Assembly: GCF_026870175.2 (NCBI RefSeq)
Contig: NZ_CP113977.2
Location: 3,286,001 to 3,350,000 of the forward strand
Reading direction: 5' to 3'
Origin: Flavobacterium aestivum
Lineage (GTDB): Bacteria; Bacteroidota; Bacteroidia; Flavobacteriales; Flavobacteriaceae
DNA length: 64,000 bases
The notes below the pieces were generated by a model. The model was given only the letters and a program-made list of their open reading frames with translations. It was not told the origin of the DNA and made no database searches. The position numbers and the translations under genes were made by a program. Positions 34,865 through 43,324 of the stretch are shown here, piece after piece (the stretch's first letter is position 1; every line of letters begins with the position of its first letter).

Positions 34865-35782
34865 TTAAAGGATTGCTCCGATGTTTTTAGCTCTGAAAGG
34901 AGTTACTAAGAAATAGTGACGGTAAGCCAAATCGTTTGTTTGTCCTGATGGATTGTTTTCAGCTTTAACAAAGTACTGTTTTGTTAACCCAGTCTTTTTT
35001 GCAATACCTTCTTTCCAGAATACTATTGATGCGATTTTGTCATCAGCTGTCGGAATGGCGTTATAAGGTTTTTTTGCCCCAGCAGCACTGTAACGTGGCA
35101 TAATTGAATATTGAAAAATTTCAAAACCACAGATAACCGGTGCTGGTTTCCCTTTTACATAATCAATTAACTGGTTTCCGAAATTTTTACGGTCTAACAA
35201 AAGGTCATTCCAGTGATTGTTACATAAAATTAAACGTCTGTCTTCTTCCGGCATTCCCGCTTTATCACACAAGTCTTTGAATACAACTAAATCTTCATAA
35301 GTTAATCTTTTACGACCAGTAGCGTCAGTTAACCCTTCAGTTCCTCCAGTAGCAACCATAACAGGAGTACTAACTGTGTGAGTTTGTGGGGCTACGGAGT
35401 GAACTCCTTTTGAGTACTTCGTTGAAGTGATTTTCTTAGTTCCTTTTCTTGTAACAACATCAATTTTGTCATAAGAAGCCCCCATAATTTGGTCATCCGA
35501 AACTGACAATACTTTAGTTTGGTATTTATCCAATTTAAATTGCAAAGTACCGTCGTCGTAAACCTGTACAGGGATTGGATAAGTGTTATTATTGATTAAG
35601 ATGTCTACATCAAAATCAGTAGTGGCACAGTGAATAATATTCGTTTCTGTGGCTGTACCTTCGCCCATTTCTGTAATGTCGGCATCCAATTCAGGAATAT
35701 CGGCAAAGAAAGGAGCAACATCGGAGTTATCAAGGTTTTCGATAACCCTGTCTAACCATACTTCAGGAAAGTTTGCTGGCAT
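34865..35782 (-). CDS. Major capsid protein (Mu gpT-like)
   Basis: 305 residues; follows the protease/scaffold gene by 3 bp as in Mu (I-Z-T order). The N-terminal PANFPEVWLDRVIENLDNSDVAPFFADIPELD and the later RLTYEDLVVFKDLCDKAGMPEEDRRLILCNNHWNDLLLDRKNF are diagnostic of the phage capsid family in Bacteroidota Mu-like phages. HK97-type fold expected. A strong terminator follows. Confidence 0.85.
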   Translation of the reverse strand: MPANFPEVWLDRVIENLDNSDVAPFFADIPELDADITEMGEGTATETNIIHCATTDFDVDILINNNTYPIPVQVYDDGTLQFKLDKYQTKVLSVSDDQIMGASYDKIDVVTRKGTKKITSTKYSKGVHSVAPQTHTVSTPVMVATGGTEGLTDATGRKRLTYEDLVVFKDLCDKAGMPEEDRRLILCNNHWNDLLLDRKNFGNQLIDYVKGKPAPVICGFEIFQYSIMPRYSAAGAKKPYNAIPTADDKIASIVFWKEGIAKKTGLTKQYFVKAENNPSGQTNDLAYRHYFLVTPFRAKNIGAIL

Positions 35783-35785
35783 GTT

Positions 35786-36247
35786 TTACTTAGTTTTAGT
35801 GAATAATTTTTTGTACTCTTCAGGTTTTTCAGCTTTGAACTGTAATTGCTCAGCAGTGCTAAGTTTTAAGAAGGCTTCTTTTGAAGTTACTTCAGTTGCA
35901 CCACCCGTCGGGTTTTGGATTTGAGTGGATAAGTTTACTTTAGCTGGGATTCCTTCAATTGTTGATTTTGCCAAATCGAAATTGGCTTTTGCCAAATTCA
36001 CAAAATCGTCTTTTTTAGTTGCAGGGATACGACCTTCCTTAATTGCCAACTCTACCATTGCAGTAATTTTGGTTTCTTGTTCAGCTTCAGCGGCTGATTC
36101 AAGCGTAAGGTTTTTAGCTTTTAATTGAGCATTCTCATTGCCTAATTTTAAAACTGCCGTTTCCACAGCTTCCACATCTACTTCAGGTGTAGATTTGTCA
36201 AATGATAATGCTGCCAACGCAGCTAATGACAAAGTGATTTTCTTCAT
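35786..36247 (-). CDS. Possible nested scaffold gene (Mu gpZ-like) within the protease gene
   Basis: An in-frame internal ATG (MKKITLSLAALAALSFDKS) would yield a 153-residue protein identical to the scaffold half. Mu produces its scaffold gpZ from exactly such a nested start in gene I. The ATG lies at the domain junction, but no strong ribosome-binding sequence is visible; Flavobacterium genes often lack one. Curiously the first 16 residues resemble a signal sequence. Confidence 0.5.
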   Translation of the reverse strand: MKKITLSLAALAALSFDKSTPEVDVEAVETAVLKLGNENAQLKAKNLTLESAAEAEQETKITAMVELAIKEGRIPATKKDDFVNLAKANFDLAKSTIEGIPAKVNLSTQIQNPTGGATEVTSKEAFLKLSTAEQLQFKAEKPEEYKKLFTKTK

Positions 36248-36754
36248 AGTTTCTGTTTTGATTTCTAATTCTGGGTTTTCTGAATTTTTGTTTTTAAGTG
36301 AAAGGCATAGCGACTGAATTTCAATGTCTGAAAATGGCTCGTTGTCTTTTTTGTACAGTTGTACACTTGCTTTGTTAGAAGGAACCGCTACGATTGATAC
36401 TTCGGTAAGCTCACATTTCATCAATATGAATTTTCCACCTACATAGACTAAATCTTCAGGGTCGAAAATGATACCCATTGAACAGCCTTTAATGTGGTTT
36501 CGTTCAACTTTGCCGGCAATGAGTTTGGCGTATTCGTCTTCCGTGTCAAATACCGGATAGCCTAATAATCTACTATCCTGGATAAACCAGTTTTCCCAAT
36601 GTCCAAGTACACTTTCATTGTAGTTCCAATGATTGGATAACATGACCGGGTTTTTCTCGAATCGCACCAAAGAAATACCTTCAGTAAGGATGAAAAATCC
36701 GTAGTGGTTTTCTACACTTTCGTCATTGAAAATAAAAGGTTTTGGTTTTGGCAT
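35786..36754 (-). CDS. Prohead protease fused to scaffold region (Mu gpI-like)
   Basis: 322 residues from the chosen start MPKPKPFIFNDESVENHYGF; the frame could begin 18 codons earlier. The N-terminal half is a prohead-protease-like domain with the His in HIKGCSMGIIFDPEDL and the Ser in ELTEVSIVAVPSNKAS, the usual H..S pattern of S78-type maturation proteases. The C-terminal half is Ala/Lys/Glu-rich and helical, the scaffold, with an internal Met start at 36247. Function: scaffold and cleavage during capsid maturation. Divergent from the terminase operon, with the shared promoter region 36755-36921. Confidence 0.82.
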   Translation of the reverse strand: MPKPKPFIFNDESVENHYGFFILTEGISLVRFEKNPVMLSNHWNYNESVLGHWENWFIQDSRLLGYPVFDTEDEYAKLIAGKVERNHIKGCSMGIIFDPEDLVYVGGKFILMKCELTEVSIVAVPSNKASVQLYKKDNEPFSDIEIQSLCLSLKNKNSENPELEIKTETMKKITLSLAALAALSFDKSTPEVDVEAVETAVLKLGNENAQLKAKNLTLESAAEAEQETKITAMVELAIKEGRIPATKKDDFVNLAKANFDLAKSTIEGIPAKVNLSTQIQNPTGGATEVTSKEAFLKLSTAEQLQFKAEKPEEYKKLFTKTK

Positions 36755-36851
36755 ATTGTCTGTTTTGATGCTGCAAATTTTAGGCGGATTTTGAAGTAAA
36801 AAAAACAATACGCAAACGGCTTAATACTTATAAATAAAGGCTTTTCGCTTC

Positions 36852-36868
36852 TGTAAAGTCGCTTTACA
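36852..36868. promoter_or_regulatory. Palindrome TGTAAAG-TCG-CTTTACA in the divergent late promoter region
   Basis: A perfect 7-3-7 inverted repeat in the 167-bp intergenic region between the minus-strand protease/capsid genes and the plus-strand terminase operon. A candidate operator for the phage late activator, able to control both directions. Confidence 0.55.
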
Positions 36869-36921
36869 CTTTGCCAAATTCTTTGATTTTATGTGTGAAT
36901 TTTGTCTATAAAATTGTATAA

Positions 36922-37350
36922 ATGGCACGAGCAAAAGACGCAATCAGATTAAAGGCGCAAGCTTACTACATCGAAAATTTTGAAACGACAAATGCAGAAG
37001 TAGCAGAACTTTTTGGAGTTCGCCCGGCTACGGTTAGCGATTGGTCAAAAAAGCATGAATGGGACGAACAAAGACTAAACTTCCATGCTTCACCCACAAA
37101 GATTAAACAACTACTTCAGCAAGAACTTTTACACGTGGCCAGTGGTGGAACTCCAAAGCTACCAGCGGACGGAATTTCCAAACTTATGGCTGCCCTGGAT
37201 AAATGCGAAAAAAAAGCCGACCCGATAGTAGTTCACAAAATCCTAAAAGATTTGGATTTGTTCATTTCTCAAATCGATGCCGAGTTTGCAGGTAAATGCA
37301 CAGGATTTCATAAACAATTTTTACAACACAGGATAAGTCTTGAAAGTTAA
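36922..37350 (+). CDS. Terminase small subunit (DUF1804-like, HTH)
   Basis: 142 residues. N-terminal helix-turn-helix (AYYIENFETTNAEVAELFGVRPATVSDWSKKHEWDEQR) typical of small terminase/DNA-recognition subunits, followed by a helical oligomerisation part (TPKLPADGISKLMAALDKCEKKADPIVVHKILKDLDLFI). Its last base overlaps the large subunit start (TAATG). First gene of the plus-strand head operon. It would recognise the phage left end for headful packaging. Confidence 0.82.
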   Translation: MARAKDAIRLKAQAYYIENFETTNAEVAELFGVRPATVSDWSKKHEWDEQRLNFHASPTKIKQLLQQELLHVASGGTPKLPADGISKLMAALDKCEKKADPIVVHKILKDLDLFISQIDAEFAGKCTGFHKQFLQHRISLES

Positions 37351-38939
37351 TGAGTAACGAAAACAGAAAATATTTAAAGCTCTTACAGGACTACGATAAG
37401 CATTGCCTTCGTATTGCCCAGGCTACTTCCATAAACATACATGAAACGGCAAAAGAGAAAGCAGACAGAATTAAGTATCTAGAAGCCGATTATACACGTT
37501 GGTTCGAATACTACTTTCCTAATTATGCCAAAAAGAAATCCGCTTGGTTTCACCGTAAGCTTGCGGAAATTATCATTAAAAACAAGCGATTAAGGTTATT
37601 GGCTGAAATGTTCCGATCGGCGGGAAAATCGGTTCATATTGATATGGGTATTCCATTGTTTTTATACCTGGTATTGGGTGAACTTAAATTCATGCTTTTA
37701 ATTGGTGAAACTGAACCGAAGGCAAACAAACTGTTATCCGGTATTCAGGCACAATTACAGTTTAACAACCGTCTTAAAAACGATTATGGGGAAAAGTTTA
37801 GCCAAGGCAATTGGACTGATGGTGACTTCACCACATCGGACGGGGTTCGATTCATGTCTATTGGTTTCGGACAAAATCCACGTGGAGCGCGTGAACAAGC
37901 TGACCGCCCGGATTACATCGTAGTTGATGACGTGGACAGCAAAAAGCACGTAAATAATGACCGTATGATGCGTGAATCCGTGGACTTCATTACGGAAGAT
38001 ATTTGGGGTTGTTTCGATAGTGATGAAGATTCTACCGAACGTTTTGTTTATGCAAATAACAACTTCAACAAAAACAGTATTACAAACCGTCTGAAGCTTT
38101 ATTTCAAAGAAATTATAAACGCTCCAAAAGATGAAGACGACGAAGACGACGAAGATTTTGAAGGCGATACGACCTTTGAGGTTCTGACAGTTTGCGCGGT
38201 GAAAAACCTAAAAGATTTTACACCTGAATGGCCTGAAAAAACATCGGCTTTATATTGGAAAAAGAAGTTTAAAAAAATGCCGTATCGTTCCTTCATGCGT
38301 GAGTATATGCACGTACACATCGAAGACGGTGCAATTTTCAAATATGAAAATATCCAACGTAAAAAAGCACTCCCTTTAAAAGAGTATGATGCTTTATGTT
38401 TTTATGGTGACTTATCATATAAAGCAAATGCCGATTACAAAGCTTTGATATTAGTAGGTAAAAAAGGAAAAGAATATCACATATTACTGGCATACCTACA
38501 ACAAAAGAGCCGTGCGCATGCTGCTAAATGGCTATATGATGTTTATGAGCGATTTGGTCTTGAAGATGTAAATATTAGGTATTTGATTGAAGGGCTTTTT
38601 GCAATGGATGAATTTGTTTCGGACTTCGATGCTGAAGGCGAAAAAAGAGGTTATACAATTCCAGTTGTAGCAGACAAAAGAACTAAAGATAACAAATTCG
38701 ATAGGATTGAAGGAATGACCGGGAACTTTGAACGTGATGAAGTCTTTTTCAATTCCGATGAAATTCCCGAAAGTGACCTTCAAACATTAATCGACCAGTT
38801 TTTAGCATTTGAAAAAGGAAGTCAGGCGCATGACGATGGTCCCGATGCAACTCAAGGAGCATTTTCCTATTTATCAAGAAGAACCCGTAAGGCTACCAGT
38901 AATTATGCCTTTGGAGCACGTGTAAGTAACAGATATTAA
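37350..38939 (+). CDS. Terminase large subunit (Mu gp28-like)
   Basis: 529 residues. ATPase N-terminal domain: Walker-A-like LAEMFRSAGKSVHIDMG (about residues 85-101), a Walker B region PDYIVVDDVDSKKHV with the DD pair, and motif III-like FVYANNNFNKNS. C-terminal RNase H-like nuclease with acids in YGDLSYKANADYKALILVG, IEGLFAMDEFVSDFD and SQAHDDGPDATQGAF (the DDxxDA end). An acidic run DEDDEDDEDFEGD lies between the domains. It packages DNA into the prohead and makes the headful cut. Confidence 0.9.
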   Translation: MSNENRKYLKLLQDYDKHCLRIAQATSINIHETAKEKADRIKYLEADYTRWFEYYFPNYAKKKSAWFHRKLAEIIIKNKRLRLLAEMFRSAGKSVHIDMGIPLFLYLVLGELKFMLLIGETEPKANKLLSGIQAQLQFNNRLKNDYGEKFSQGNWTDGDFTTSDGVRFMSIGFGQNPRGAREQADRPDYIVVDDVDSKKHVNNDRMMRESVDFITEDIWGCFDSDEDSTERFVYANNNFNKNSITNRLKLYFKEIINAPKDEDDEDDEDFEGDTTFEVLTVCAVKNLKDFTPEWPEKTSALYWKKKFKKMPYRSFMREYMHVHIEDGAIFKYENIQRKKALPLKEYDALCFYGDLSYKANADYKALILVGKKGKEYHILLAYLQQKSRAHAAKWLYDVYERFGLEDVNIRYLIEGLFAMDEFVSDFDAEGEKRGYTIPVVADKRTKDNKFDRIEGMTGNFERDEVFFNSDEIPESDLQTLIDQFLAFEKGSQAHDDGPDATQGAFSYLSRRTRKATSNYAFGARVSNRY

Positions 38940-38940
38940 T

Positions 38941-39393
38941 ATGTATTTAGTAAAAGAAGAATTAGGAAGCGTAATGTATGGTTATCAGATTGACCAAATT
39001 ACAGAAGGTAACAATTTAATCGTAACACAAGCTATTTCAGCGGCCATAGGTGAAGTAAAAAGTTATTTAACCGGGAATAATAAAAAAGAATGGATTGACG
39101 GCCGTTACCGCTACGATGTAGCTGCTATTTTTTCGGCTGAAGGCGATACCAGGAACGCAACTATTTTAGAAATAACCAAAACAGTTGCAAAATGGTGGAT
39201 TTGTCAGCTCTGTAATGCAGATATGATTTATGAGCAATGTAAAGAACGTTATGACCGGGCAATAGACTGGCTTACAAAGTTAGCAAAAGGAACTGTCAAT
39301 TTAGACGAATTGCCACAAATAGATATGGAAGTTACACAACCAGACAAACAGCCTTTTAGTTACGGTTCCCGCGCTAAATTCAATCACGAATAG
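38941..39393 (+). CDS. Phage protein of the gp36/DUF1320 type
   Basis: 150 residues, helical: ALSAAIGEVKSYL-like segment (TQAISAAIGEVKSYLTGN), then EITKTVAKWWICQLCNADMIYEQCKERYDRAIDWLTKLAKGTVNL, the hallmark of DUF1320/gp36 (a head completion or adaptor protein). In Mu the gene lies near the head-tail connector; here it lies between terminase and portal. Spacing of 1-2 bp to its neighbours indicates one operon. Confidence 0.78.
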   Translation: MYLVKEELGSVMYGYQIDQITEGNNLIVTQAISAAIGEVKSYLTGNNKKEWIDGRYRYDVAAIFSAEGDTRNATILEITKTVAKWWICQLCNADMIYEQCKERYDRAIDWLTKLAKGTVNLDELPQIDMEVTQPDKQPFSYGSRAKFNHE

Positions 39394-39395
39394 TT

Positions 39396-40610
39396 ATGAG
39401 TAGAAATAGAAAAAAACAAACTGCCAATTTGGCAAAACAAAATAGTAATCCTGTCAGTAATGCAAATGCGCCCCGTTATTCAGGGTCAATTGCGCCAAAG
39501 TCGATTTCACGTACCCGTCAGGATATTGGGAGCTGGAACAAGGCACTTACATTGGCAAGGAAAGCAGATAAACCAAAAAGATGGCAATTGTACAACCTGT
39601 ACGATGAAATTATTTTGGATGCGCTTTTGAAGTCCCAAATTGAAAACCGTATGCTTAAATCATTGTCCCAGTCATTTACTTTAACAGATGAATCTGGGAA
39701 CATTGACCAGGAGCTAACAGCACTTTTGCAAAATCAAATTTGGGTGAACGAGCTGAATAAGCAAATTTTAAATACTCGTTACTACGGACATTCACTTGTT
39801 GAGTTCAACTACAACGAGAAAGGCGAAATACAAGTTACGCTTATACCACGACAAAACGTTGACCCTGTAGGCGGGTTTTTATACTTTGATTATACGGATG
39901 AAAAAGGCGTTAATTACCGTGAAATCCCTGAATACGGCACGTGGTTAATGGAGTTTGGCGATAAGAACGAATTGGGGCTTTTAAACAATGCTGTCCCGCA
40001 CGTATTATTCAAAAGGTTCGCCCAATCGTGTTGGAGTGAATTATGCGAAATATACGGTATTCCGCCCCGATATATGAAAACTAACACCAACGACCCCGGT
40101 ATGCTTAAACGTGCAGAACGTATGATGCGTGACATGGGTTCGGCGGCTTGGTTTATTATTGACGAAAGCGAACAATTTGAATTTGCTCAAACAACTGCAA
40201 CAAATGGCGATGTATTTAACAATCTAATCAGATTATGTAACAATGAAAATTCATTGCTTATATCCGGTGCAATTATCGGACAAGATACAAAGAACGGTTC
40301 TCGCTCTAAAGATGAAAGTTCGCAAGATATGTTACAAACGTTGGTAGATAGTGATTTATCTTTAATAGAACAAGTTTGGAATACCGTTATCATTCCTGGA
40401 CTTTTAAACATCGGGGTTATCAGCAAGCTACGAACTTACAGTTACCCTAAATCTGAAAACTTAGACCAACTTTGGACAAGAACCAAAGAAGCTGCAACAT
40501 TTTTAGAAGTTAATCCAGAGTGGGTAAAAAGCACTTTCGGAATTGATGTCTTGGGAGCAAAAAAAGAAGCTAATACAGCCCAAAAATTGCATTTAGATTT
40601 TTTCGACTAA
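39396..40610 (+). CDS. Portal protein (Mu gp29-like, DUF935)
   Basis: 404 residues. Typical DUF935 segments: RKADKPKRWQLYNLYDEIILDALLKSQIENR, TRYYGHSLVEFNYNEKGEIQVTLIPRQNVDP, FAQSCWSELCEIYGIPPRYMKTNTNDPGML and LISGAIIGQDTKNGSRSKDESSQDMLQTLVDSDLSLIEQVWN. Forms the dodecameric DNA gate and packaging motor base. Followed at once by a hairpin that covers the start region of the next gene. Confidence 0.9.
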   Translation: MSRNRKKQTANLAKQNSNPVSNANAPRYSGSIAPKSISRTRQDIGSWNKALTLARKADKPKRWQLYNLYDEIILDALLKSQIENRMLKSLSQSFTLTDESGNIDQELTALLQNQIWVNELNKQILNTRYYGHSLVEFNYNEKGEIQVTLIPRQNVDPVGGFLYFDYTDEKGVNYREIPEYGTWLMEFGDKNELGLLNNAVPHVLFKRFAQSCWSELCEIYGIPPRYMKTNTNDPGMLKRAERMMRDMGSAAWFIIDESEQFEFAQTTATNGDVFNNLIRLCNNENSLLISGAIIGQDTKNGSRSKDESSQDMLQTLVDSDLSLIEQVWNTVIIPGLLNIGVISKLRTYSYPKSENLDQLWTRTKEAATFLEVNPEWVKSTFGIDVLGAKKEANTAQKLHLDFFD

Positions 40611-40632
40611 GCCCCAAAGATTATTTTGGGGC
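40611..40632 (+). promoter_or_regulatory. RBS-occluding hairpin before the gp30-like gene
   Basis: Perfect 8-bp stem GCCCCAAA (40611-40618) with TTTGGGGC (40625-40632), beginning at the first base after the portal stop codon and ending 1 nt before the TTG start at 40634. The GGGG that could act as ribosome-binding sequence lies in the 3' arm. No T-run follows, so it is unlikely to be a terminator; translational control or coupling is more plausible. Confidence 0.65.
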
Positions 40633-40633
40633 A

Positions 40634-41479
40634 TTGCATCAAAAGTTATCATTGCAATATGAGCCGTGCGGGTGCAATCAGTGTAAAACACTCACTTTAT
40701 CCATTCAAAAGGACAATGATTTTAAAAGGGTTTTAAAAGTCGCTGAAAGAGCCTTTAAAAAGCTTCACAGTCGCGGAACCTATAAACCTGAAGATTTATC
40801 TGAAGTACAAGAATATAAACTTTTAGCAAAAGCAACCGCCAAAGTTTTAAGGAAGGGAATACCGCACGAAGTCCCGCAGGAAATGAAAGACTATTTAGAA
40901 AAAGATATTTTCATTTTTAGCGGTCTAAAAACACACGCACAATTAGCTGAAGCCCGAAGCTTATTAAAAGATGCTGAAGGGAATATTCGCAGTTATGAAG
41001 ACTTTGAACAAAAGGTCCTGAAGCTGAATGAAAGCTACAACCGTAATTATTTGGAAGCTGAACACAACTTTGCTATACAATCTGGGCAAAGCGCTGCGGA
41101 CTGGTTAAATTTCAGCGATGATACTTCCCGCTATTATTTACAGTACAGAACCGCAGGTGATGACAAGGTAAGGGATTCTCATAAAGCATTGCATAACATT
41201 ACGCTTCCAAAAGATGATCCGTTTTGGGATTACTATTATACACCAAATGGCTGGCGTTGTAGATGTCGAATAATTGAAGTTTTAGCTACTGACAATGACA
41301 AAAGCAATAGCAAAGAAGCAATGGAAAAAGGAGAAAAAGCCACCGCATTAGTTGATAAAAAAGGGAATAGCTCAAACCTATTCAAGTTTAATCCAGGAAA
41401 GGACAAAAAGCTAATGCCACCGAATAACACTTATACAAAAGTAGCAGGGTCAAAAAAAGCAATTAAAGCCTTTGAATAG
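40634..41479 (+). CDS. Phage head morphogenesis protein (Mu gp30/SPP1 gp7-like)
   Basis: 281 residues. The C-terminal minor-head domain is clear: YYLQYRTAGDDKVRDSHKALHNITLPKDDPFWDYYYTPNGWRCRCRI, the DxxvRxxH...P..GWRCRC signature of Phage_Mu_F. The N-terminus has a CxCNQC cluster (EPCGCNQCKTL). No ATG is available in frame near the beginning; TTG at 40634 is the first sensible start, directly behind a hairpin. Acts in head assembly, a few copies per virion. Ends 1 bp before the next start. Confidence 0.85.
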   Translation: MHQKLSLQYEPCGCNQCKTLTLSIQKDNDFKRVLKVAERAFKKLHSRGTYKPEDLSEVQEYKLLAKATAKVLRKGIPHEVPQEMKDYLEKDIFIFSGLKTHAQLAEARSLLKDAEGNIRSYEDFEQKVLKLNESYNRNYLEAEHNFAIQSGQSAADWLNFSDDTSRYYLQYRTAGDDKVRDSHKALHNITLPKDDPFWDYYYTPNGWRCRCRIIEVLATDNDKSNSKEAMEKGEKATALVDKKGNSSNLFKFNPGKDKKLMPPNNTYTKVAGSKKAIKAFE

Positions 41480-42037
41480 ATGAACATAAACGATATTATA
41501 AATAAGTTCCTTCAGGATGTAAAAGTAGATTTACATCAGAACTTCGACCGGAACTTCGAGCGCAAAGCGTTCTTTAATCAAAAGTGGCCAACAAATCAAT
41601 TACCGAATCGAAGAGGTTCATTAATGATGCGTTCCGGTACATTACGCCGTTCGATAAATTCCAAAGTTCAGGGAATGAATGTCGTTTTCACAAGTAGCGT
41701 TCCTTATGCTGATATTCACAATGACGGTGGCGAAATTATAGTAACGGAAAAGATGAAAAAATTCTTCTGGGCGATGTATTATAAAAATGCCGGTGCAGTA
41801 ACTTTTAACGTAAGAAAAAAGGCAATGGCCAATACAGAAAGAAACCGAAGGTTATCAGGTGAAGCGGAAAAATGGAAGGCGCTCGCATTACAGCCGACAG
41901 GAAAAATAATGAAAGTTGAAAAAAGGCAGTTCATCGGTGACCACCCAATAACAAGAGGAATTATAAAACGAAATTTTTACAGAAACGCTGAAGAGTTTAA
42001 TAAGCTAATTATTAACATGGCAAGACCAAGAATATGA
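41480..42037 (+). CDS. Phage virion morphogenesis protein (Mu gpG/tail completion-like)
   Basis: 185 residues. Contains the segment FFNQKWPTNQLPNRRGSLMMRSGTLRRSINSKVQGMNVVFTSSVPYADIHNDGGEI, the LxxTGxLrrSI...v.Y...hn.G signature of the phage virion morphogenesis family, and a basic C-terminal half (RQFIGDHPITRGIIKRNF). Likely a head-tail joining/tail completion protein. Overlaps the next gene by 4 nt (ATGA). Confidence 0.8.
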   Translation: MNINDIINKFLQDVKVDLHQNFDRNFERKAFFNQKWPTNQLPNRRGSLMMRSGTLRRSINSKVQGMNVVFTSSVPYADIHNDGGEIIVTEKMKKFFWAMYYKNAGAVTFNVRKKAMANTERNRRLSGEAEKWKALALQPTGKIMKVEKRQFIGDHPITRGIIKRNFYRNAEEFNKLIINMARPRI

Positions 42038-42486
42038 AAACTATTATACAAAACATTCAAAATAATTTAGCCACTATTAAGGGCTTAAACTATGTAGATG
42101 AAAATTGGGGGCAATTAGACTATTATAGTGCAAATATGCCCGTTAAATGGCCATGCTGTTTGATTGACGTAAATAATGCAGGATTTTCAAATATGGGAGT
42201 TGACCAAGCGAAACAACCAGTTAACCGTCAGAACGCAGAAGCATCAGTTAAAATTACGGTTGCAAATATGAAGCTCACAAATACAAGCTTTCAAGCTCCA
42301 CAAGGGCAAAAGGACGCAGCTTGGTCAATTTGGGATTTGATTGAAGATGTACACGTAAAGCTTCACGGCTTTTGCCCGGAACGCAATTGCGGTAAAATGA
42401 TACGCAAAACCCTTCAGCGAACTTTACGTGATGACGGTGTACAGGAATATGAAATTATATATCATTTTGAAGCCCGAAATGTTTAA
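42034..42486 (+). CDS. Phage tail terminator-like protein (Mu gp37-type position)
   Basis: 150 residues, mixed alpha/beta (IIQNIQNNLATIKGLNYVDENWGQLDYYSANMPVKWPCCLIDV, then VKITVANMKL and YEIIYHFEARNV at the end). Size, final position in the head/connector operon and beta pattern suggest the tail terminator or neck protein (gp37 family). Last gene of the plus-strand operon; overlaps the convergent regulator gene by 4 bp. Moderate confidence. Confidence 0.6.
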   Translation: MKTIIQNIQNNLATIKGLNYVDENWGQLDYYSANMPVKWPCCLIDVNNAGFSNMGVDQAKQPVNRQNAEASVKITVANMKLTNTSFQAPQGQKDAAWSIWDLIEDVHVKLHGFCPERNCGKMIRKTLQRTLRDDGVQEYEIIYHFEARNV

Positions 42487-42728
42487 TCAAATAATAACAT
42501 TTGGCTTTGTTGAGCTTGTTCCACTTTTTCAAGTTCCTTTTTTACAGGAGTTCCCAAAATGGTGTAAAGTGTAGTTTTGCTGATTCCGAACTTTGGGTAA
42601 ATGTGGTTTTTCCAAATTCGTGTAAGTGGAATATCCTGTGTATTGTGGCTTTGATACTCTTCCAGTACTAACTGATAACGAAAAAGCTTATTTCGTTGAG
42701 CCCCTAATTTTCTGTTAACTGCTGACAT
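42483..42728 (-). CDS. Small HTH-like phage protein, candidate late regulator
   Basis: 81 residues from MSAVNRKLGAQRNKLFRYQ (a longer frame adds 10 hydrophobic residues that look untranslated). The second half, TRIWKNHIYPKFGISKTTLYTILGTPVKKELEK, looks like a winged or simple helix-turn-helix. Located at the junction of early and late regions, as is the late activator C of Mu. Convergent with and overlapping the head operon by 4 bp. The regulator role is inference. Confidence 0.55.
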   Translation of the reverse strand: MSAVNRKLGAQRNKLFRYQLVLEEYQSHNTQDIPLTRIWKNHIYPKFGISKTTLYTILGTPVKKELEKVEQAQQSQMLLFD

Positions 42729-42776
42729 ATAAGACAAAAATATAAAAAAATATGACACAATGACATATTTGTAAAT

Positions 42777-42807
42777 AAAAAAATCCGTTTTTTAGACGGA
42801 TTTTTTT
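42777..42807 (-). terminator. Intrinsic terminator of the secreted moron gene
   Basis: Stem AAATCCGT/ACGGATTT with a 7-nt loop, A-run and T-run on opposite sides, so it can act in both directions. It touches the stop codon of the gene at 42809. Confidence 0.85.
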
Positions 42808-42808
42808 A

Positions 42809-43276
42809 TTAATATGTTTTTTCAATTGTCCAATTGTCAGGCTCTAACTCTGAAATTTTATATCTTAAATCTTTATTAACCCGGTATTCCTGAAGCTTGA
42901 AATTATTAAACACAATATCCTGTGAAGATGTAGGGTAAAACGTTGAAACATAAAAACCAGCTAAATCTGAATATTTGCCAAAAGCGTTTTTAAAGTAGTA
43001 AGCGCCTTCAGCTTCATTAGCTGCGAACATGATAGTTAAATCGTTATTTTTTCCATCGGCCGTATATTGGAATACGATCAGCTTTTCGGTAGGGCTTTTT
43101 TCATTCTCAATATTTAGAAAGTTAAGCTTTGTATTTGCTGACTTTGAGATTTTATCAGATAAGGCTCGCATTTCATCAATAGTATAACTTTTTTCCAGTT
43201 TATTGATTGTGGTCAAATCCTGAGCTTTAATAGCAAAGGACAAAAAGAATGATAACAGTAATAATATTTTTCTCAT
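42809..43276 (-). CDS. Secreted protein carried as a moron
   Basis: 155 residues with a signal peptide (RKILLLLSFFLSFAIKA, probable cleavage before QDL) and a periplasmic or secreted domain of about 137 residues (LNIENEKSPTEKLIVFQYTADGKNNDLTIMFAANEAEGAYYF). No recognised catalytic motif. The gene has its own TATATTTG promoter (43299-43306) and is enclosed by terminators on both sides, so it can be expressed in the lysogen independently of phage operons. Such units often alter the host surface or exclude other phages; here the function is unknown. Confidence 0.75.
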   Translation of the reverse strand: MRKILLLLSFFLSFAIKAQDLTTINKLEKSYTIDEMRALSDKISKSANTKLNFLNIENEKSPTEKLIVFQYTADGKNNDLTIMFAANEAEGAYYFKNAFGKYSDLAGFYVSTFYPTSSQDIVFNNFKLQEYRVNKDLRYKISELEPDNWTIEKTY

Positions 43277-43298
43277 GATACTTGTGTTTTACTTATTA

Positions 43299-43306
43299 CA
43301 AATATA
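43299..43306 (-). promoter_or_regulatory. -7 box of the moron promoter
   Basis: TATATTTG on the minus strand, 23 nt before the ATG of the secreted-protein gene. No canonical TTTG is seen at 17-23 nt upstream, only T-rich sequence. Confidence 0.5.
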
Positions 43307-43324
43307 GAAAATGCTTATAAATAA

